Assembly: GCA_002747015.1 (NCBI GenBank)
Contig: NVXI01000009.1
Coordinates: forward strand, 25,694 to 89,693
DNA length: 64,000 bases
Direction of reading: 5' to 3'
Origin: Zetaproteobacteria bacterium
GTDB taxonomy: Bacteria > Pseudomonadota > Alphaproteobacteria > Micavibrionales > Micavibrionaceae
The notes beneath the pieces are model-generated. The model did no database searches. It saw nothing but the letters and a program-made list of their open reading frames with translations, and was not told where the DNA came from. The translations under genes and the position numbers were made by a program. Positions 29,415-39,850 of this stretch are shown here, piece after piece; position 1 is the first letter of the stretch, and each line of letters begins with the position of its first letter.

Positions 29415-29912
29415 CTAAAGATTTGCTGTAGCTTTAATTAGTTCATCAGTCAAAATAAGTTTTGCTTGCGCCAACGAAGAATAGGGGATTTCTACATCTC
29501 CAGTATCCGTTGTAACAATAATATTATTATCTTTTATACCATTTAAAATACCGCGATAACGTTTTTGTCCGTTCTCGGCAGGTGTAAGTCTTTCGATTTT
29601 AATCTCGAAATTCTTATAATTTTCAAAATCATCTTTATTAATTAGCATACGGTCAATCCCCGGGGAGCTGACTTCAAGCCTATATGCTCCATTAATGGGG
29701 TCTTCAACATCCATAACGGCAGAAATTGCGCGACTAATTTTTGCTGCATCATCTACGAGCAAGTTCTTGGTTTTCAAATCCTCTGCCATAACTTGTACAA
29801 GAGAAGCACCATCCTCACCTGTAATTTTAATGCAATGAAACGCAAGTCCGAGATCTTCAATCACGGGCGTTACAATTGTCATTATTTTTTCTTCAAGCGG
29901 CGTATAGCGCAT
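29415..29912 (-). CDS. rimP: Ribosome maturation factor RimP
   Basis: 30S maturation factor of 165 residues. The N-terminal domain has IVTPVIEDLGLAFHCIKITG, and the diagnostic YRLEVSSPGIDRML motif is in the middle. The C-terminal SH3-like domain has the KRYRGILNGIKDNNI pattern. It is the first gene of the nusA-infB operon. Confidence 0.94.
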   Translation of the reverse strand: MRYTPLEEKIMTIVTPVIEDLGLAFHCIKITGEDGASLVQVMAEDLKTKNLLVDDAAKISRAISAVMDVEDPINGAYRLEVSSPGIDRMLINKDDFENYKNFEIKIERLTPAENGQKRYRGILNGIKDNNIIVTTDTGDVEIPYSSLAQAKLILTDELIKATANL

Positions 29913-29942
29913 TTATAATCCTAATAGCTTTTCCGATTAAGT

Positions 29943-29983
29943 AATAAAAAAGGCGGCCTCTTTTTGAGCCACCGTCTTTAAGA
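29943..29983 (-). terminator. Intrinsic terminator downstream of trmB
   Basis: On the minus strand GGTGGC and GCCGCC pair around an A-rich loop and run into TTTTTT. It lies between the trmB stop and the rimP start, so it separates the metK-trmB and rimP-nusA transcripts. Confidence 0.75.
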
Positions 29984-30036
29984 TCGGATATTTGCGTGAT
30001 TTATACGCCTAAGATGTATTGAATGCAAGGGGTTTA

Positions 30037-30765
30037 TTATTTTCTTTTGAAAAATAGATAAATCATTTTTTTTGCGCCCTTTGCACCTTTTTCCTCGTAA
30101 CGTGTGGTTATCCAACCCTTGGGCAGAGTATAGAAGTCATTTTTATTTTCTGCCACCCACTCAAAGGCTGAATGGCCTGTTGCTTGGGTACACATCCATT
30201 CGGCGAGGTCCTCAACATCCGTGGTCAGAATAAGAGGGGCATCTGGTTTTAGAATTGTTGCAAAAATATCCAAGTTTTTTTGATTGATTATACGACGCTT
30301 GTAATGACGTTTTTTATGCCAAGGATCTGGGTTTAGGATATAAAGGCTATCAATGCTCTCTGGCTTAAGTGATCGGGCAATAATCATACCATCATCCATA
30401 AGGACGCGAATGTTCTCATGCGGATTGTTGTCTTGCAGGTTCATCAAAAATGCTGACATCCCACCAATGAATGGTTCTGCTCCTAGATAACCTGTATTGG
30501 GATTATTGCGAAGTGCCGTTGCCATTCTCTCGCCATAACCAAACCCAATTTCTAAGCAATAATTGGAATGTGATTGTGCGAATAGTGTCTCCGGATTAAT
30601 ATTCTGTTTTAAATTTAGATCGCTTTCTTTTAGCTCAATTTGAGGTAAAAGTTTATTAAGAGTTTCTGTACGATATGGAGAAGTCGATCGGCCCTGTCTG
30701 CGACCAAAAAAACTCCGCTCGTAATTCGCGGAGTTTTGTCTTGGAACATGGTTTTTGCGACTCAA
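30037..30765 (-). CDS. trmB: tRNA (guanine-N7-)-methyltransferase
   Basis: SAM-dependent m7G46 methyltransferase of tRNA, 242 residues. The SAM-binding stretch is CLEIGFGYGERM, and the family motif LYILNPDPWHKKRHYKRRI is complete. The start lies just after the metK stop, so the two are cotranscribed, as in many alphaproteobacteria. Confidence 0.95.
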   Translation of the reverse strand: MSRKNHVPRQNSANYERSFFGRRQGRSTSPYRTETLNKLLPQIELKESDLNLKQNINPETLFAQSHSNYCLEIGFGYGERMATALRNNPNTGYLGAEPFIGGMSAFLMNLQDNNPHENIRVLMDDGMIIARSLKPESIDSLYILNPDPWHKKRHYKRRIINQKNLDIFATILKPDAPLILTTDVEDLAEWMCTQATGHSAFEWVAENKNDFYTLPKGWITTRYEEKGAKGAKKMIYLFFKRK

Positions 30766-30770
30766 AAAAT

Positions 30771-31955
30771 CTACCCGAGAATACGTTGTAATTCATCAAT
30801 AAGGTCGGTTTTTTCCCATGAAAAGCCGCCGTCTTCTGTCGGTGTGCGTCCAAAGTGGCCATAGGCAGATGTACGCTCATAAATTGGCTTGTTGAGTTGT
30901 AAGTGCTCACGAATACCGCGTGGCCGTAAATCAACTAAGCTTTGCAATGCATCAACAATCGCTGTTTCGGGTGCTGTACCTGTGCCATGTGTATTTAGAT
31001 ACACAGATATAGGCTTTGAAACACCGATTGCATAGGATAGCTGGATCGTACAACCTGTTGCATACCCTGCGGCAACAACGTTTTTAGCAAGATAGCGAGC
31101 TGCATATGCGGCAGAACGATCAACCTTTGTGCAATCCTTACCAGAAAATGCGCCACCACCGTGCGGTGCTGCACCGCCATATGTATCAACAATAATTTTA
31201 CGTCCTGTTACACCACAATCGCCCACTGGTCCGCCAATAACAAATCGGCCAGTTGGGTTTACGTAGAGCTCTTCTTCAGGAACACTCCATCCTTCAGGAA
31301 GAATTTCTTCAATATATGGACGAACCATATCTTTGACATCTTCCATACTAAGACCTTCTGCATGTTGCGTAGAAACAACAACAGATTTAACGCCAACAGG
31401 TTTATCATCTCTATACTCTAAAGTGACTTGAGATTTTGCATCAGGCCCTAGTTTACTAAGTATCCCTGCATGGCGATCTTCTGCAAGGCGTCTAAGAATT
31501 AGGTGTGAATAATGTAGGGGAGCAGGCATAAGTACATCTGTTTCCTTACATGCATATCCGAACATGATGCCTTGGTCGCCCGCGCCTTCGTCTTTATCAA
31601 CGCCTGTGCCTTCGTCAACACCTTGTGCAATATCAACAGATTGCGCATGCAATTTTACATCTACATTAACAGTTTTCCAATTAAAGCCTTCTTGCTCATA
31701 TCCAATATCTTTAATCGCATCCCGAGCAGCTTGTTCAATTTTTTCTTTTGTAACACTGTCGGGGCCACGTGTTTCACCAGCAATAATAACACAATCTGTT
31801 GTTACAAGTGTTTCACAAGCAACCCGAGATTCATTATCTGCCCTCATATAGAGATCAACGACAGCATCAGAAATGCGGTCACATATTTTGTCTGGATGTC
31901 CCTCTGATACAGATTCACTGGTGAAGATATAATCGGTTAATGTCTTTTGTTGCAT
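30771..31955 (-). CDS. metK: S-adenosylmethionine synthetase
   Basis: Makes SAM from methionine and ATP. It has the N-terminal [16 protein letters not shown], the [15 protein letters not shown]-binding hexapeptide region, and the P-loop-like [10 protein letters not shown] chose the start MQQKTLTDY at 31955 because AGGACAAGCT lies directly upstream; an in-frame ATG at 31976 would add seven residues. 394 residues fits. I looked for a SAM riboswitch upstream and saw no convincing one. Confidence 0.96.
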   Translation of the reverse strand: MQQKTLTDYIFTSESVSEGHPDKICDRISDAVVDLYMRADNESRVACETLVTTDCVIIAGETRGPDSVTKEKIEQAARDAIKDIGYEQEGFNWKTVNVDVKLHAQSVDIAQGVDEGTGVDKDEGAGDQGIMFGYACKETDVLMPAPLHYSHLILRRLAEDRHAGILSKLGPDAKSQVTLEYRDDKPVGVKSVVVSTQHAEGLSMEDVKDMVRPYIEEILPEGWSVPEEELYVNPTGRFVIGGPVGDCGVTGRKIIVDTYGGAAPHGGGAFSGKDCTKVDRSAAYAARYLAKNVVAAGYATGCTIQLSYAIGVSKPISVYLNTHGTGTAPETAIVDALQSLVDLRPRGIREHLQLNKPIYERTSAYGHFGRTPTEDGGFSWEKTDLIDELQRILG

Positions 31956-32027
31956 AGCTTGTCCTGAATATGGCATGTTTTATCGCTCGTTCTATTAAAT
32001 TATTTTATCTAAAGAAGAACCCTAAAG

Positions 32028-32056
32028 CAAAAAAAAGGCTTTATTCAAGCCTTAAT
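32028..32056 (-). terminator. Intrinsic terminator of the XRE regulator gene
   Basis: On the minus strand AAGGCTT and AAGCCTT pair around GAATA and are followed by a run of eight T. It lies between the XRE gene and metK. Confidence 0.82.
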
Positions 32057-32072
32057 GTTAAAATTTATGAAT

Positions 32073-32540
32073 TTAGGCAACATTTTTTACCATTGACTTG
32101 ATAAATTTCAATATATCCAACCTCGTTTTAGGATCATCTATCGAATAATATGTTCGAATAAGATCGAGGGTTTCTTTCTTTGAAAAGATATCTTCCGGTA
32201 TATTTTTGCTTTGCTTAGATGATATAGAGGCACCGCCGAATGATTCTTGAGCATTATCGGACATGCCATGAACACCTGTTTTAGAAGATCCAGATGTCCC
32301 TATACCCTCATAGAAATAATCGATAGATACATCCAATATTTTACTAAAGCTATATAGGCGGCTTGCACTTACCCTATTTGTACCACGCTCATATTTTTGA
32401 ACTTGCTGGAATGTAACTCCAATATATTCTGCCAATTTCTCTTGGCTCAAGCCCAACAGAGTACGCCTGCTACGTAGCTGTTTTCCGACATGCTTATCTA
32501 TGGTGTCGGGTATTCCTTTTGTTTTTCTTATATTTTCCAT
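32073..32540 (-). CDS. XRE-family transcriptional regulator
   Basis: 155 residues with an N-terminal lambda-repressor-type helix-turn-helix (KQLRSRRTLLGLSQEKLAEY, then VTFQQVQKYERGTNRVSASR) and a C-terminal helical tail (DIFSKKETLDLIRTYYSIDD). A regulator of this form next to lnt and metK is conserved in Alphaproteobacteria, so this is core rather than phage-derived. The target genes are unknown. The stretch 32541-32688 upstream is AT-rich and likely holds its promoter. Confidence 0.85.
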   Translation of the reverse strand: MENIRKTKGIPDTIDKHVGKQLRSRRTLLGLSQEKLAEYIGVTFQQVQKYERGTNRVSASRLYSFSKILDVSIDYFYEGIGTSGSSKTGVHGMSDNAQESFGGASISSKQSKNIPEDIFSKKETLDLIRTYYSIDDPKTRLDILKFIKSMVKNVA

Positions 32541-32688
32541 TAGTCTACTTGTACTTTGTTTCTAAATAACTGAATTGTTCAACAACTATTTCTAATTAGC
32601 TATTAAAATTTATCATTACTTACACTGAGAGTACACAAGTATGCAACAGACCTTAAGTATATAAGCAATAATAATTTCAACGTATACT

Positions 32689-34245
32689 TTATCTTTTAAT
32701 TATATTTCTATGTAAAAGACTGTATTTTATAAACTTTATATACATATTTGGTAATATAAGAAATACAATTAATAAGAAAATAATTATTCTTTCTGTGTAT
32801 AGATTTTTGAACGTGTAATCTATAGCATGTGGCAAATTACGTGTAATAGACACTTTTTGTAATATTGTTTCGTCTACCAAACTTTCACCTGAAGGTGCTA
32901 TAATTGCACTTATGCCAGTATTTGCACTTCTCAGAACAGGAATACCTGTTTCGATTGCCCTAAATCTTGATTGTACTAAATGTTGATATGGGCCGGCACT
33001 ATCACCATACCAACCATCATTTGTGAGATTAATAATCATATCAGGTCGAGGCAAGGAAGGGGCAATGGCTCGTTTAGGAAAAATTATCTCATAGCAAATA
33101 AGAGGGCTAAACTTTAATCCTTCGGGCATTTCCAATGTTTTTTGTCCTGCTCCTTGTTTAAATCCAGTAAAACCGACAATAGGGGCAATATCGAAAATAT
33201 TTTCAAAGGGCATATATTCACCAAAAGGCACGAGATGAGATTTATCATATCTGTTTATGATTTCGGCTTTGTTATTAAATGTAATAACACTGTTGTAGTA
33301 TGCCTCTTCTTTTCTATCATAAAGAAGCACGCCAGTAATAAGATAGGCAGGCGCAGGATAAGCTTGTAACATGTTGCGGATATATTCCCTCGTCCAAGGT
33401 GTATCTATTATATCCTGAGATATCGCTGTTTCTGGCCAAATAATGTAATGCGCTTTTCTTTTAACTGATGTCTCTGATGACGTGTATTTTGAAAGCTCTA
33501 TCTGAGTAATAAAATTTGTTGCTCTGTTTTCTGGTTTCCATTTCTCACTTTGTGGAATGTTAGGCTGGATAATAATGATTTCGTATTCATCATTATACTG
33601 TACAGGATTGTTTTGAATTCTGTTAAAACCATAAGCATATGAAGCAACAAAGCTGCTTAACAGGCATAATGCTATGAATGATTTAGTCATTATGGTGTGA
33701 TTTGATGTCAATAGAAATGCCGGAGCACTGGCCCAGAAAATAGTGATGATTGTTAGCAGGTAAATGCTTGATAGTGAGGCAATCTGCGCGATTGGTAATA
33801 AATCAATCCATGTATATCCATATAGATTCCATGGGAACCCTGTTAATAAATGCCCACGAGAATATTCGGAAATAAATAAGAATGTTACAAAGGCAACGTA
33901 TGAGATAAAATTGTTTGTATCCCTATAGAGTAATTTATAGACATAGCAGCTGATCGCTGTGAATAGAGACAATAAGGCGGGCAGGCCACATATTGCCAAC
34001 GGCCATGCCCAGAAATATGGGTTATCTTCAATAAGCAAAGCATTGCCAACCCATGATAGGCTAAACCCGAAATATCCCATACTGAACATAAATCCTATAA
34101 TTGCGGATTTAACGGGCGTTTCGGCATGGCAGAGAAATATGTATAGGCCACTGAGGCCCAGAAATATAGCCGGCCAGAAATTTATTGGTGCCATTGCCAG
34201 CGCTGAAAAAGCGCCTGCAAAAAATATAAAAATAATATTCTTCAT
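32689..34245 (-). CDS. lnt: Apolipoprotein N-acyltransferase
   Basis: Inner-membrane enzyme adding the third acyl chain to lipoproteins. About six membrane helices lie in the first 200 residues, followed by a nitrilase-type domain with the catalytic Glu-Lys-Cys triad in WPETAI, KSHLVPFGEYMP and PLICYEIIFP. A final membrane helix is at the C-terminus. I prefer the start MKNIIFIFFAG at 34245 because the 12 codons upstream are polar, but no strong ribosome-binding site decides it. Confidence 0.93.
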   Translation of the reverse strand: MKNIIFIFFAGAFSALAMAPINFWPAIFLGLSGLYIFLCHAETPVKSAIIGFMFSMGYFGFSLSWVGNALLIEDNPYFWAWPLAICGLPALLSLFTAISCYVYKLLYRDTNNFISYVAFVTFLFISEYSRGHLLTGFPWNLYGYTWIDLLPIAQIASLSSIYLLTIITIFWASAPAFLLTSNHTIMTKSFIALCLLSSFVASYAYGFNRIQNNPVQYNDEYEIIIIQPNIPQSEKWKPENRATNFITQIELSKYTSSETSVKRKAHYIIWPETAISQDIIDTPWTREYIRNMLQAYPAPAYLITGVLLYDRKEEAYYNSVITFNNKAEIINRYDKSHLVPFGEYMPFENIFDIAPIVGFTGFKQGAGQKTLEMPEGLKFSPLICYEIIFPKRAIAPSLPRPDMIINLTNDGWYGDSAGPYQHLVQSRFRAIETGIPVLRSANTGISAIIAPSGESLVDETILQKVSITRNLPHAIDYTFKNLYTERIIIFLLIVFLILPNMYIKFIKYSLLHRNIIKR

Positions 34246-34325
34246 AGATGGTGTTTTATATCTTGTGTGATTATGATGCAATCAGATTGATGCGAACAGG
34301 AGAAATCTGGATGTATTTGGCGTCT

Positions 34326-35258
34326 TTATGCTGGAATATTCCGAATGTGAAGACGCTTTACGCGACGTGGGTCGGCCTCAATAATTTCAAATGTCATGCC
34401 ACTTTTATGGGTAATAATCTCACCTCTGGCAGGAACATGTTCAGCTAAAGAAAATACCAAACCACCCAATGTGTCATTTTCATTGCGTTCTTCATCACTT
34501 AGGATTTGGCCAAAAATTTCTTCGAATTCATCTAAATCAACGCGAGCATCGGCTGTTACTGTTCCGTCTGTATCAACAATAATTTCTGTATGATCATTGG
34601 GATCATGTTCGTCATCAATTTCTCCGACAATGGATTCAATAACATCTCCGATGGTTACAAGTCCATCAATGCCACCAAATTCATCCACGACCAACACCAT
34701 ATGCTTTTTGGTTATACGCATCTGTAAAAGCAAATCCAGCATTTTAATTGATGGTGAGACAATCGGTACTTCTCGCACTATATCAAGTATATTTAATGAT
34801 TTCCCCAGCGCGAGGGTCGCCATGATGTCTTTAACATGGATAGAGCCAATTACGTTATCCAATGTACCCTTATAGACGGGTAAACGACTATACTGCCTTT
34901 CAGATAATAATAATAATAGACCTTCTTGCGTGGTTTTTTGATTAATAGCAATGATGTCCGCGCGCGGCACCATAATATCAGCGGCGCACATGTCACGTAA
35001 TTCAAGAATATTTGAAATTAGAGTTTTTTCATGGGCTGACATTGATGTTTCTATAACGTCGCGGGAGTCATCATCAACATATTCTTCGATTGTTTCACGT
35101 AATGTTGTATCTTGTGCTGGCCTGAATATGTTTTTAAAAAACGACAGCGCGCCAGAGTTATTTTTTCTATTTTCCACACACTTAACCGCATCACCATGGT
35201 TAGATGGCGACACGTCTTTCCCCGAGGGTTCAGAACTTTCTTTTATAACTTTCAACAT
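34326..35258 (-). CDS. CBS-domain transporter-associated protein (HlyC/CorC family)
   Basis: 310 residues without membrane helices. A pair of CBS domains (MVPRADIIAINQKTTQEGLL, then VPIVSPSIKMLDLLLQMRIT) is followed by FGGIDGLVTIGDVIESIVGE and a CorC_HlyC domain at the C-terminus (DADG-like VDTDGTVTADARVDLDEF). It is linked to magnesium/cobalt efflux in other bacteria, but that role is not demonstrable here. It lies in the phoH-ybeY-corC-lnt operon. Confidence 0.9.
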   Translation of the reverse strand: MLKVIKESSEPSGKDVSPSNHGDAVKCVENRKNNSGALSFFKNIFRPAQDTTLRETIEEYVDDDSRDVIETSMSAHEKTLISNILELRDMCAADIMVPRADIIAINQKTTQEGLLLLLSERQYSRLPVYKGTLDNVIGSIHVKDIMATLALGKSLNILDIVREVPIVSPSIKMLDLLLQMRITKKHMVLVVDEFGGIDGLVTIGDVIESIVGEIDDEHDPNDHTEIIVDTDGTVTADARVDLDEFEEIFGQILSDEERNENDTLGGLVFSLAEHVPARGEIITHKSGMTFEIIEADPRRVKRLHIRNIPA

Positions 35259-35286
35259 AATCTACATTTTCTATTCTGACATAAAA

Positions 35287-35778
35287 TTAATGAGTTTCAT
35301 ATGGGTTTTTGATATTCATCTCATGTAATATTTCAATCTCAATTCTTTCCATAGTTTGCGCCTCACAATCGTTTTGATGATCATAATGCAATAAGTGCAA
35401 ACAGCCATGTATTAGCATATGAGTATAATGATCAACCTCAGACTTCCCTTGCTCTTCTGATTCTTTAATTATTGTTTCATATGCAATGATAATATCCCCA
35501 AGATTTAATATGGGTAAAAATTGTGCATCTGTATCGTCTTCGCTGGTTTGTGGAAAAGATAGAACGTTGGTTGGTTTATCCTGATTTCTGTATTGCTTAT
35601 TAAGATCTTGAATAAAGGCATTATTTGCCAGAACAATACTAAGCTCTAATTGTTGATCAGAGTGTGCCGAGTGCTTTAGCACTGCAGTAATTGTGTTTTG
35701 AGTTAATAACTCTATGTTTGGAATGCTCGTAATCCAGAGGTTTTCACGCACAGATATATCTATTTCGTACTGTCCCAT
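35287..35778 (-). CDS. ybeY: Endoribonuclease YbeY
   Basis: Metal-dependent RNase for 16S rRNA 3'-end maturation and 70S quality control. The zinc-binding motif is HGCLHLLHYDH, near residue 128. 163 residues is typical. The start is four bases after the phoH stop, so translation is coupled. Confidence 0.94.
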   Translation of the reverse strand: MGQYEIDISVRENLWITSIPNIELLTQNTITAVLKHSAHSDQQLELSIVLANNAFIQDLNKQYRNQDKPTNVLSFPQTSEDDTDAQFLPILNLGDIIIAYETIIKESEEQGKSEVDHYTHMLIHGCLHLLHYDHQNDCEAQTMERIEIEILHEMNIKNPYETH

Positions 35779-35781
35779 GGC

Positions 35782-36750
35782 TTATTTTTTACGACTTTCA
35801 TAGGCGCAAATTATTTTCCTCACCAAATTATGTCGAATAACATCTTCACCGGCAAATGTAACAAAGCCGATATCCTTTACATCACTAAGAATATCCATTG
35901 CATCATTTAACCCTGATTTTACATGAGGAGGGAGGTCCGTTTGCGTTATGTCACCTGTAATGACCATATGCGATGCTTCTCCCATGCGAGTTAAGAACAT
36001 TTTCATTTGTGGGCAGGTTGTATTTTGTGCTTCATCCAAGATAACAAACGAATGTGCAAGGGTGCGCCCACGCATAAATGCAAGTGGCGCAATTTCAATT
36101 TCTCCCGCCTCCATTTTCTTGGTCAAAAAATCCCATGGCAGCATATCTTGCAGTGCATCATAAATCGGGCGCATATAGGGGTCTATTTTTTCTTTCATAT
36201 CACCAGGAAGAAATCCTAAATTTTCACCGGCCTCAACGGCTGGACGACAGAATATAAGGCGTTCTACCTTTCCTTGTAGATACATATCTATACCAGCTGC
36301 AACGGCAAGGTATGTTTTGCCCGTTCCCGCTGGGCCAAGACCAAACACCATGTCATGTTTATTGATAAGCTTTAAGTAGCGTTCCTGATTAGGGGAGCGT
36401 GGCACAATTGTTTTATTTTTGGTTTTTATTACAATCGTTTTTTTACTATTACTCTTTTTACCTTTACGAGATTTTATACCGCCCGTAGAGGTGAAACGAA
36501 GTTCCGCATCGATGTCCGCATGTGTAATATTGCTTAGTTCTTGATCCCTGAGACGTCTATCTAGGGATTGGAGGACGATTTTTGCTTTATTGATGGCTTC
36601 TTTAGGTCCACTAATTCTTAGTAAATTTCCGCGATCTGAAATGTGGATCTCTAACTTTTTTTCAAGATAAGAGAGATGATCATTATACTCACCAAACAGC
36701 AGAGGAACTCTGCCATTATCCGGAAACTCTAATATTATTTCTTTGGTCAA
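35782..36750 (-). CDS. PhoH-like ATPase
   Basis: 322-residue PhoH/PhoL-type protein. The N-terminal KH-like part is followed by the ATPase with Walker A GPAGTGKT and Walker B FVILDEAQNTT, and the family motif RPAVEAGENLGFLPGDMKEK is present. It is probably an RNA helicase-like partner of YbeY, as their conserved adjacency suggests. It heads the ybeY-corC-lnt operon. Confidence 0.93.
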   Translation of the reverse strand: MTKEIILEFPDNGRVPLLFGEYNDHLSYLEKKLEIHISDRGNLLRISGPKEAINKAKIVLQSLDRRLRDQELSNITHADIDAELRFTSTGGIKSRKGKKSNSKKTIVIKTKNKTIVPRSPNQERYLKLINKHDMVFGLGPAGTGKTYLAVAAGIDMYLQGKVERLIFCRPAVEAGENLGFLPGDMKEKIDPYMRPIYDALQDMLPWDFLTKKMEAGEIEIAPLAFMRGRTLAHSFVILDEAQNTTCPQMKMFLTRMGEASHMVITGDITQTDLPPHVKSGLNDAMDILSDVKDIGFVTFAGEDVIRHNLVRKIICAYESRKK

Positions 36751-36838
36751 TCTATGTATTCACCTTCATTAATGATAGATGGTTCATTGTAACATAAAAT
36801 CGAACATTTTTGTATGCATTTAACGGGCGGCATAGAGC

Positions 36839-38200
36839 TTAGGCAGCCTTGTCATCATGCATGACAATATCTCCGGTCATGGAATTATCATATGCCTCGG
36901 TTATTTTAACATCTACGATATTACCGATCAGGCGCTCATTACCATTCACATAAACAGATTGAGAGTAGGGACTACGGCCAGTGAGTTGCCCTTGCTTCTT
37001 ACCTTTCCGATCAAATAGGATTGGCATTGTTTTGCCTTCGCATGTTTTGTTAAAGGCATATTGCTGTTCATTTATCAGTGCCTGAAAACGCTGTAGACGC
37101 TCAGATGCAATATGATCAGGAACCAGCGCAGCCTGCAAGCTAGCCGCGGGTGTTCCAGGGCGGGCACTGTATTTAAATGAGTAACAAGAGACATAGCCAA
37201 TATCACGGGCAAGTTGCATAGAGTCTTCAAAATCTTGTTCTGTCTCACCAGGGAAGCCAATAATGTAATCAGAGCTAAATGCTATATCAGGACGGCTTTT
37301 TCGTAATTTTTCGATTACATCACGATAAACATCGGCTTTATGCTTTCTATTCATGGCCTCCAGAATTCTGTCAGAACCACTTTGAACCGGTAAGTGTAGG
37401 AAAGGCATCAGTTTTTGTACTTCTCCATGAACAGCAATTAACTCATCATCCATATCTCGTGGGTGTGATGTGCTGTAGCGGATCCGTTCCAACCCATCAA
37501 TTTCTGATACTTTTTGAATTAGTTCTGCGAGGTTTGAAGTGCTGCCATCAGCCTTGGATCCGTGGAATGCATTAACATTTTGGCCTAGTAACATAATTTC
37601 CAGCGCACCTTGGTCGACCAATCTGCGAGCTTCATTAAGGATTTCTTGTTCGCTACGTGAATACTCTGCACCACGCGTATAAGGTACAACACAAAATGTA
37701 CAAAATTTATCGCACCCTTCCTGAATAGAGAGGAAAGCGGAAGCTCCCTCAATTTTATGCTCATCTGGTAGGTGGTCGAATTTAGATATTGTCGGAAATT
37801 CAGTATTAATTACGCGTTCATCTCCTGATGCTTTAAGTATCATTTCAGGCAACTCATGGTAAGTTTGTGGCCCAAAAACTATATCCACATAAGGAGCGCG
37901 TTCAAGTATAAACTCACCTTCGGCTTGTGCTACACAGCCCGCAACGGCAATCAGCATTTTACCACCTTTTTCTTCTTTTTCTTCCTTGTGAACACGTAGG
38001 CGACCAAGCTCTGAAAACACCTTGTCAGTCGCTTTTTCACGAATATGACAAGTGTTTAATATCATCATGTCGGCATCCACAGGAGTATCCACAGTTTTAT
38101 ACCCAAGGGAGGAGAGTATATCGCTCATACGGTTACTGTCATAGACATTCATCTGACAGCCCCAAGTTTTAATAAATAGTTTCTTGTATGTTTGCGTCAT
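36839..38200 (-). CDS. miaB: tRNA-2-methylthio-N6-dimethylallyladenosine synthase
   Basis: Radical-SAM methylthiotransferase modifying A37. The N-terminal UPF0004 domain starts KTWGCQMNVYDSNRM and holds three cluster cysteines. The radical-SAM motif is CDKFCTFCVVPYTRG, and a TRAM domain ends the protein. 453 residues is normal. Its position upstream of phoH is conserved. Confidence 0.96.
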   Translation of the reverse strand: MTQTYKKLFIKTWGCQMNVYDSNRMSDILSSLGYKTVDTPVDADMMILNTCHIREKATDKVFSELGRLRVHKEEKEEKGGKMLIAVAGCVAQAEGEFILERAPYVDIVFGPQTYHELPEMILKASGDERVINTEFPTISKFDHLPDEHKIEGASAFLSIQEGCDKFCTFCVVPYTRGAEYSRSEQEILNEARRLVDQGALEIMLLGQNVNAFHGSKADGSTSNLAELIQKVSEIDGLERIRYSTSHPRDMDDELIAVHGEVQKLMPFLHLPVQSGSDRILEAMNRKHKADVYRDVIEKLRKSRPDIAFSSDYIIGFPGETEQDFEDSMQLARDIGYVSCYSFKYSARPGTPAASLQAALVPDHIASERLQRFQALINEQQYAFNKTCEGKTMPILFDRKGKKQGQLTGRSPYSQSVYVNGNERLIGNIVDVKITEAYDNSMTGDIVMHDDKAA

Positions 38201-38287
38201 GATATATTACACTTATCGTTTAAAATCGTATTTATTATATTGTGCCATAAACCATATAATCATATAAAAAATCAAGAGTTATACCTC

Positions 38288-39235
38288 ATGAAAAGAACAG
38301 TTCTCGCACTTCAGCCACTTCTTGCACACGAAATGGATATATTAGAACAAGAATTCAATATTCTGCGCTTATGGGAAAACCTAGAGCCAGAAAATCTCAT
38401 TAGACACCATAGCTATGATATTGTTGCTATCTTATCAACATATAGCGGTAGTGGTGTAAGTAAGCGCTTAATCGAAGCATTACCAAATCTGGAGATTATT
38501 TCTCAATTTGGTGTTGGTTACGATAATATTGATATGGCTGCGGCACATCAACGTGATATTATCGTTACAAATACGCCTGATGTACTAACCGATGATACGG
38601 CTGATGTTGCTTTGTTTTTGATGCTCAATGTTGCAAGACGCGCAGTTGAGGCGGATATGTTTGTACGTGTTGGCCGATGGCATTCAGGGGCAATGCCTCT
38701 AAGTACGTCAATTTCCGGTAAAACCGTTGGAATTGTTGGACTAGGAAATATCGGTAAGGCAATCGCGAAACGCGCAGAGGCCTTTAATACAAAAATTATC
38801 TACCACTCGCGTAGCAAAAAGGATGTTTCATATACGTACTATAAAAACTTAGAAGAGATGGCGCAGGCATCTGACTTTATAATATTGGCATGCGCAGGTG
38901 GTAGTGAAACAAAGCATTTAATTGATTATAAAATCTTGGATGCTTTAGGAGCCAATGGTTATTTAATAAATATTGCACGCGGAAGCGTTGTAAAAGAAGA
39001 TGATTTATTAATTGCATTACGTAATAAATCAATTGCAGGTGCGGGATTAGATGTCTATGAAGATGAACCAAATGTACCAGAAGAAATGATTAAAATGGAT
39101 AATGTTGTATTATCCCCACATGTTGGTTCTGCCACAATTGAAACTAGATCAAAAATGGGGCAACTTGTCATCGATAATTTAAAAGCGCATTTTGATGGTC
39201 AACCAATATTAACGCCAATCAAAATGGCGAGTTAA
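38288..39235 (+). CDS. D-2-hydroxyacid dehydrogenase (GhrB/hydroxypyruvate reductase-like)
   Basis: NAD(P)-dependent reductase of 2-ketoacids. The Rossmann signature GIVGLGNIGKAIAKR is followed by HSRSKK, where the basic residues after the second strand favour NADPH. The active site has the Arg in NIARGSVV, the Glu in DVYEDEPNVP and the His in LSPHVGSAT. I set the start at MKRTVLALQ (316 residues); the upstream extension overlaps miaB and is not protein-like. The exact substrate is open. Confidence 0.87.
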   Translation: MKRTVLALQPLLAHEMDILEQEFNILRLWENLEPENLIRHHSYDIVAILSTYSGSGVSKRLIEALPNLEIISQFGVGYDNIDMAAAHQRDIIVTNTPDVLTDDTADVALFLMLNVARRAVEADMFVRVGRWHSGAMPLSTSISGKTVGIVGLGNIGKAIAKRAEAFNTKIIYHSRSKKDVSYTYYKNLEEMAQASDFIILACAGGSETKHLIDYKILDALGANGYLINIARGSVVKEDDLLIALRNKSIAGAGLDVYEDEPNVPEEMIKMDNVVLSPHVGSATIETRSKMGQLVIDNLKAHFDGQPILTPIKMAS

Positions 39236-39254
39236 ACAAGGGTAAAGATTGAGT

Positions 39255-39734
39255 ATGAAACTATTATCATTCCTAGTATTATTTAATGTTTTTGTATCAG
39301 GAACAGCTTTCGCGGCAGGATGTTATACATCACGCGAAGCAGAGGCAGAGCAGGGAATTCGTATTCATAGTGAACTGATGGTTATTGGCCTGAATTGTGC
39401 GCATATGGCTGATGCAAACGGCAATAACCTATACCTTGAGCATAAGAAGTTCACGGCAAAGCATGAAGACTTATTTGTTACATATGAGGATATTTTAATT
39501 GAGTATATGCGTAAGAGTGGCATAAAAAATCCTGAGAAAGGTTTACATAAGCTGAGAACGGAATTTGCGAATAAAATATCGAATGATGTTGCAGAGATGC
39601 GTCCTGACATTTTTTGTAAAACATTTTCATCTCGCATTGAAAAAGCGGCGAAAATGGACCGCATAACACTGCGAAAATGGGCCGCCACACCATATGGAGA
39701 TCATCCAGTATCTTATCCATTATGTGAGGGATAA
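39255..39734 (+). CDS. Exported protein of unknown function
   Basis: 159 residues with a clean signal peptide (MKLLSFLVLFNVFVSGTAFA, then AGCYT). The mature part is mostly helical with Cys residues in GCYTS, LNCAH, FCKTF and PLCEG, so two disulfides in the periplasm are plausible. No named family recognised. It lies 19 bp after the dehydrogenase on the same strand. Confidence 0.75.
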   Translation: MKLLSFLVLFNVFVSGTAFAAGCYTSREAEAEQGIRIHSELMVIGLNCAHMADANGNNLYLEHKKFTAKHEDLFVTYEDILIEYMRKSGIKNPEKGLHKLRTEFANKISNDVAEMRPDIFCKTFSSRIEKAAKMDRITLRKWAATPYGDHPVSYPLCEG

Positions 39735-39850
39735 GTTCAGAACTTAGAAATTGTCTGGATAAGTCACTGTTATTTATAGTGTTATCTTTCAACGACAGAG
39801 CAAAGCCGTTAGAGTATTTGAAAAGTTCTACAGTGTAAGGCAGGTGTTTT

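Noticed and set aside
31956..32027. Possible SAM riboswitch upstream of metK
   Set aside because: Too short and AT-rich; I see no pseudoknot or SAM-II/SAM-I core.
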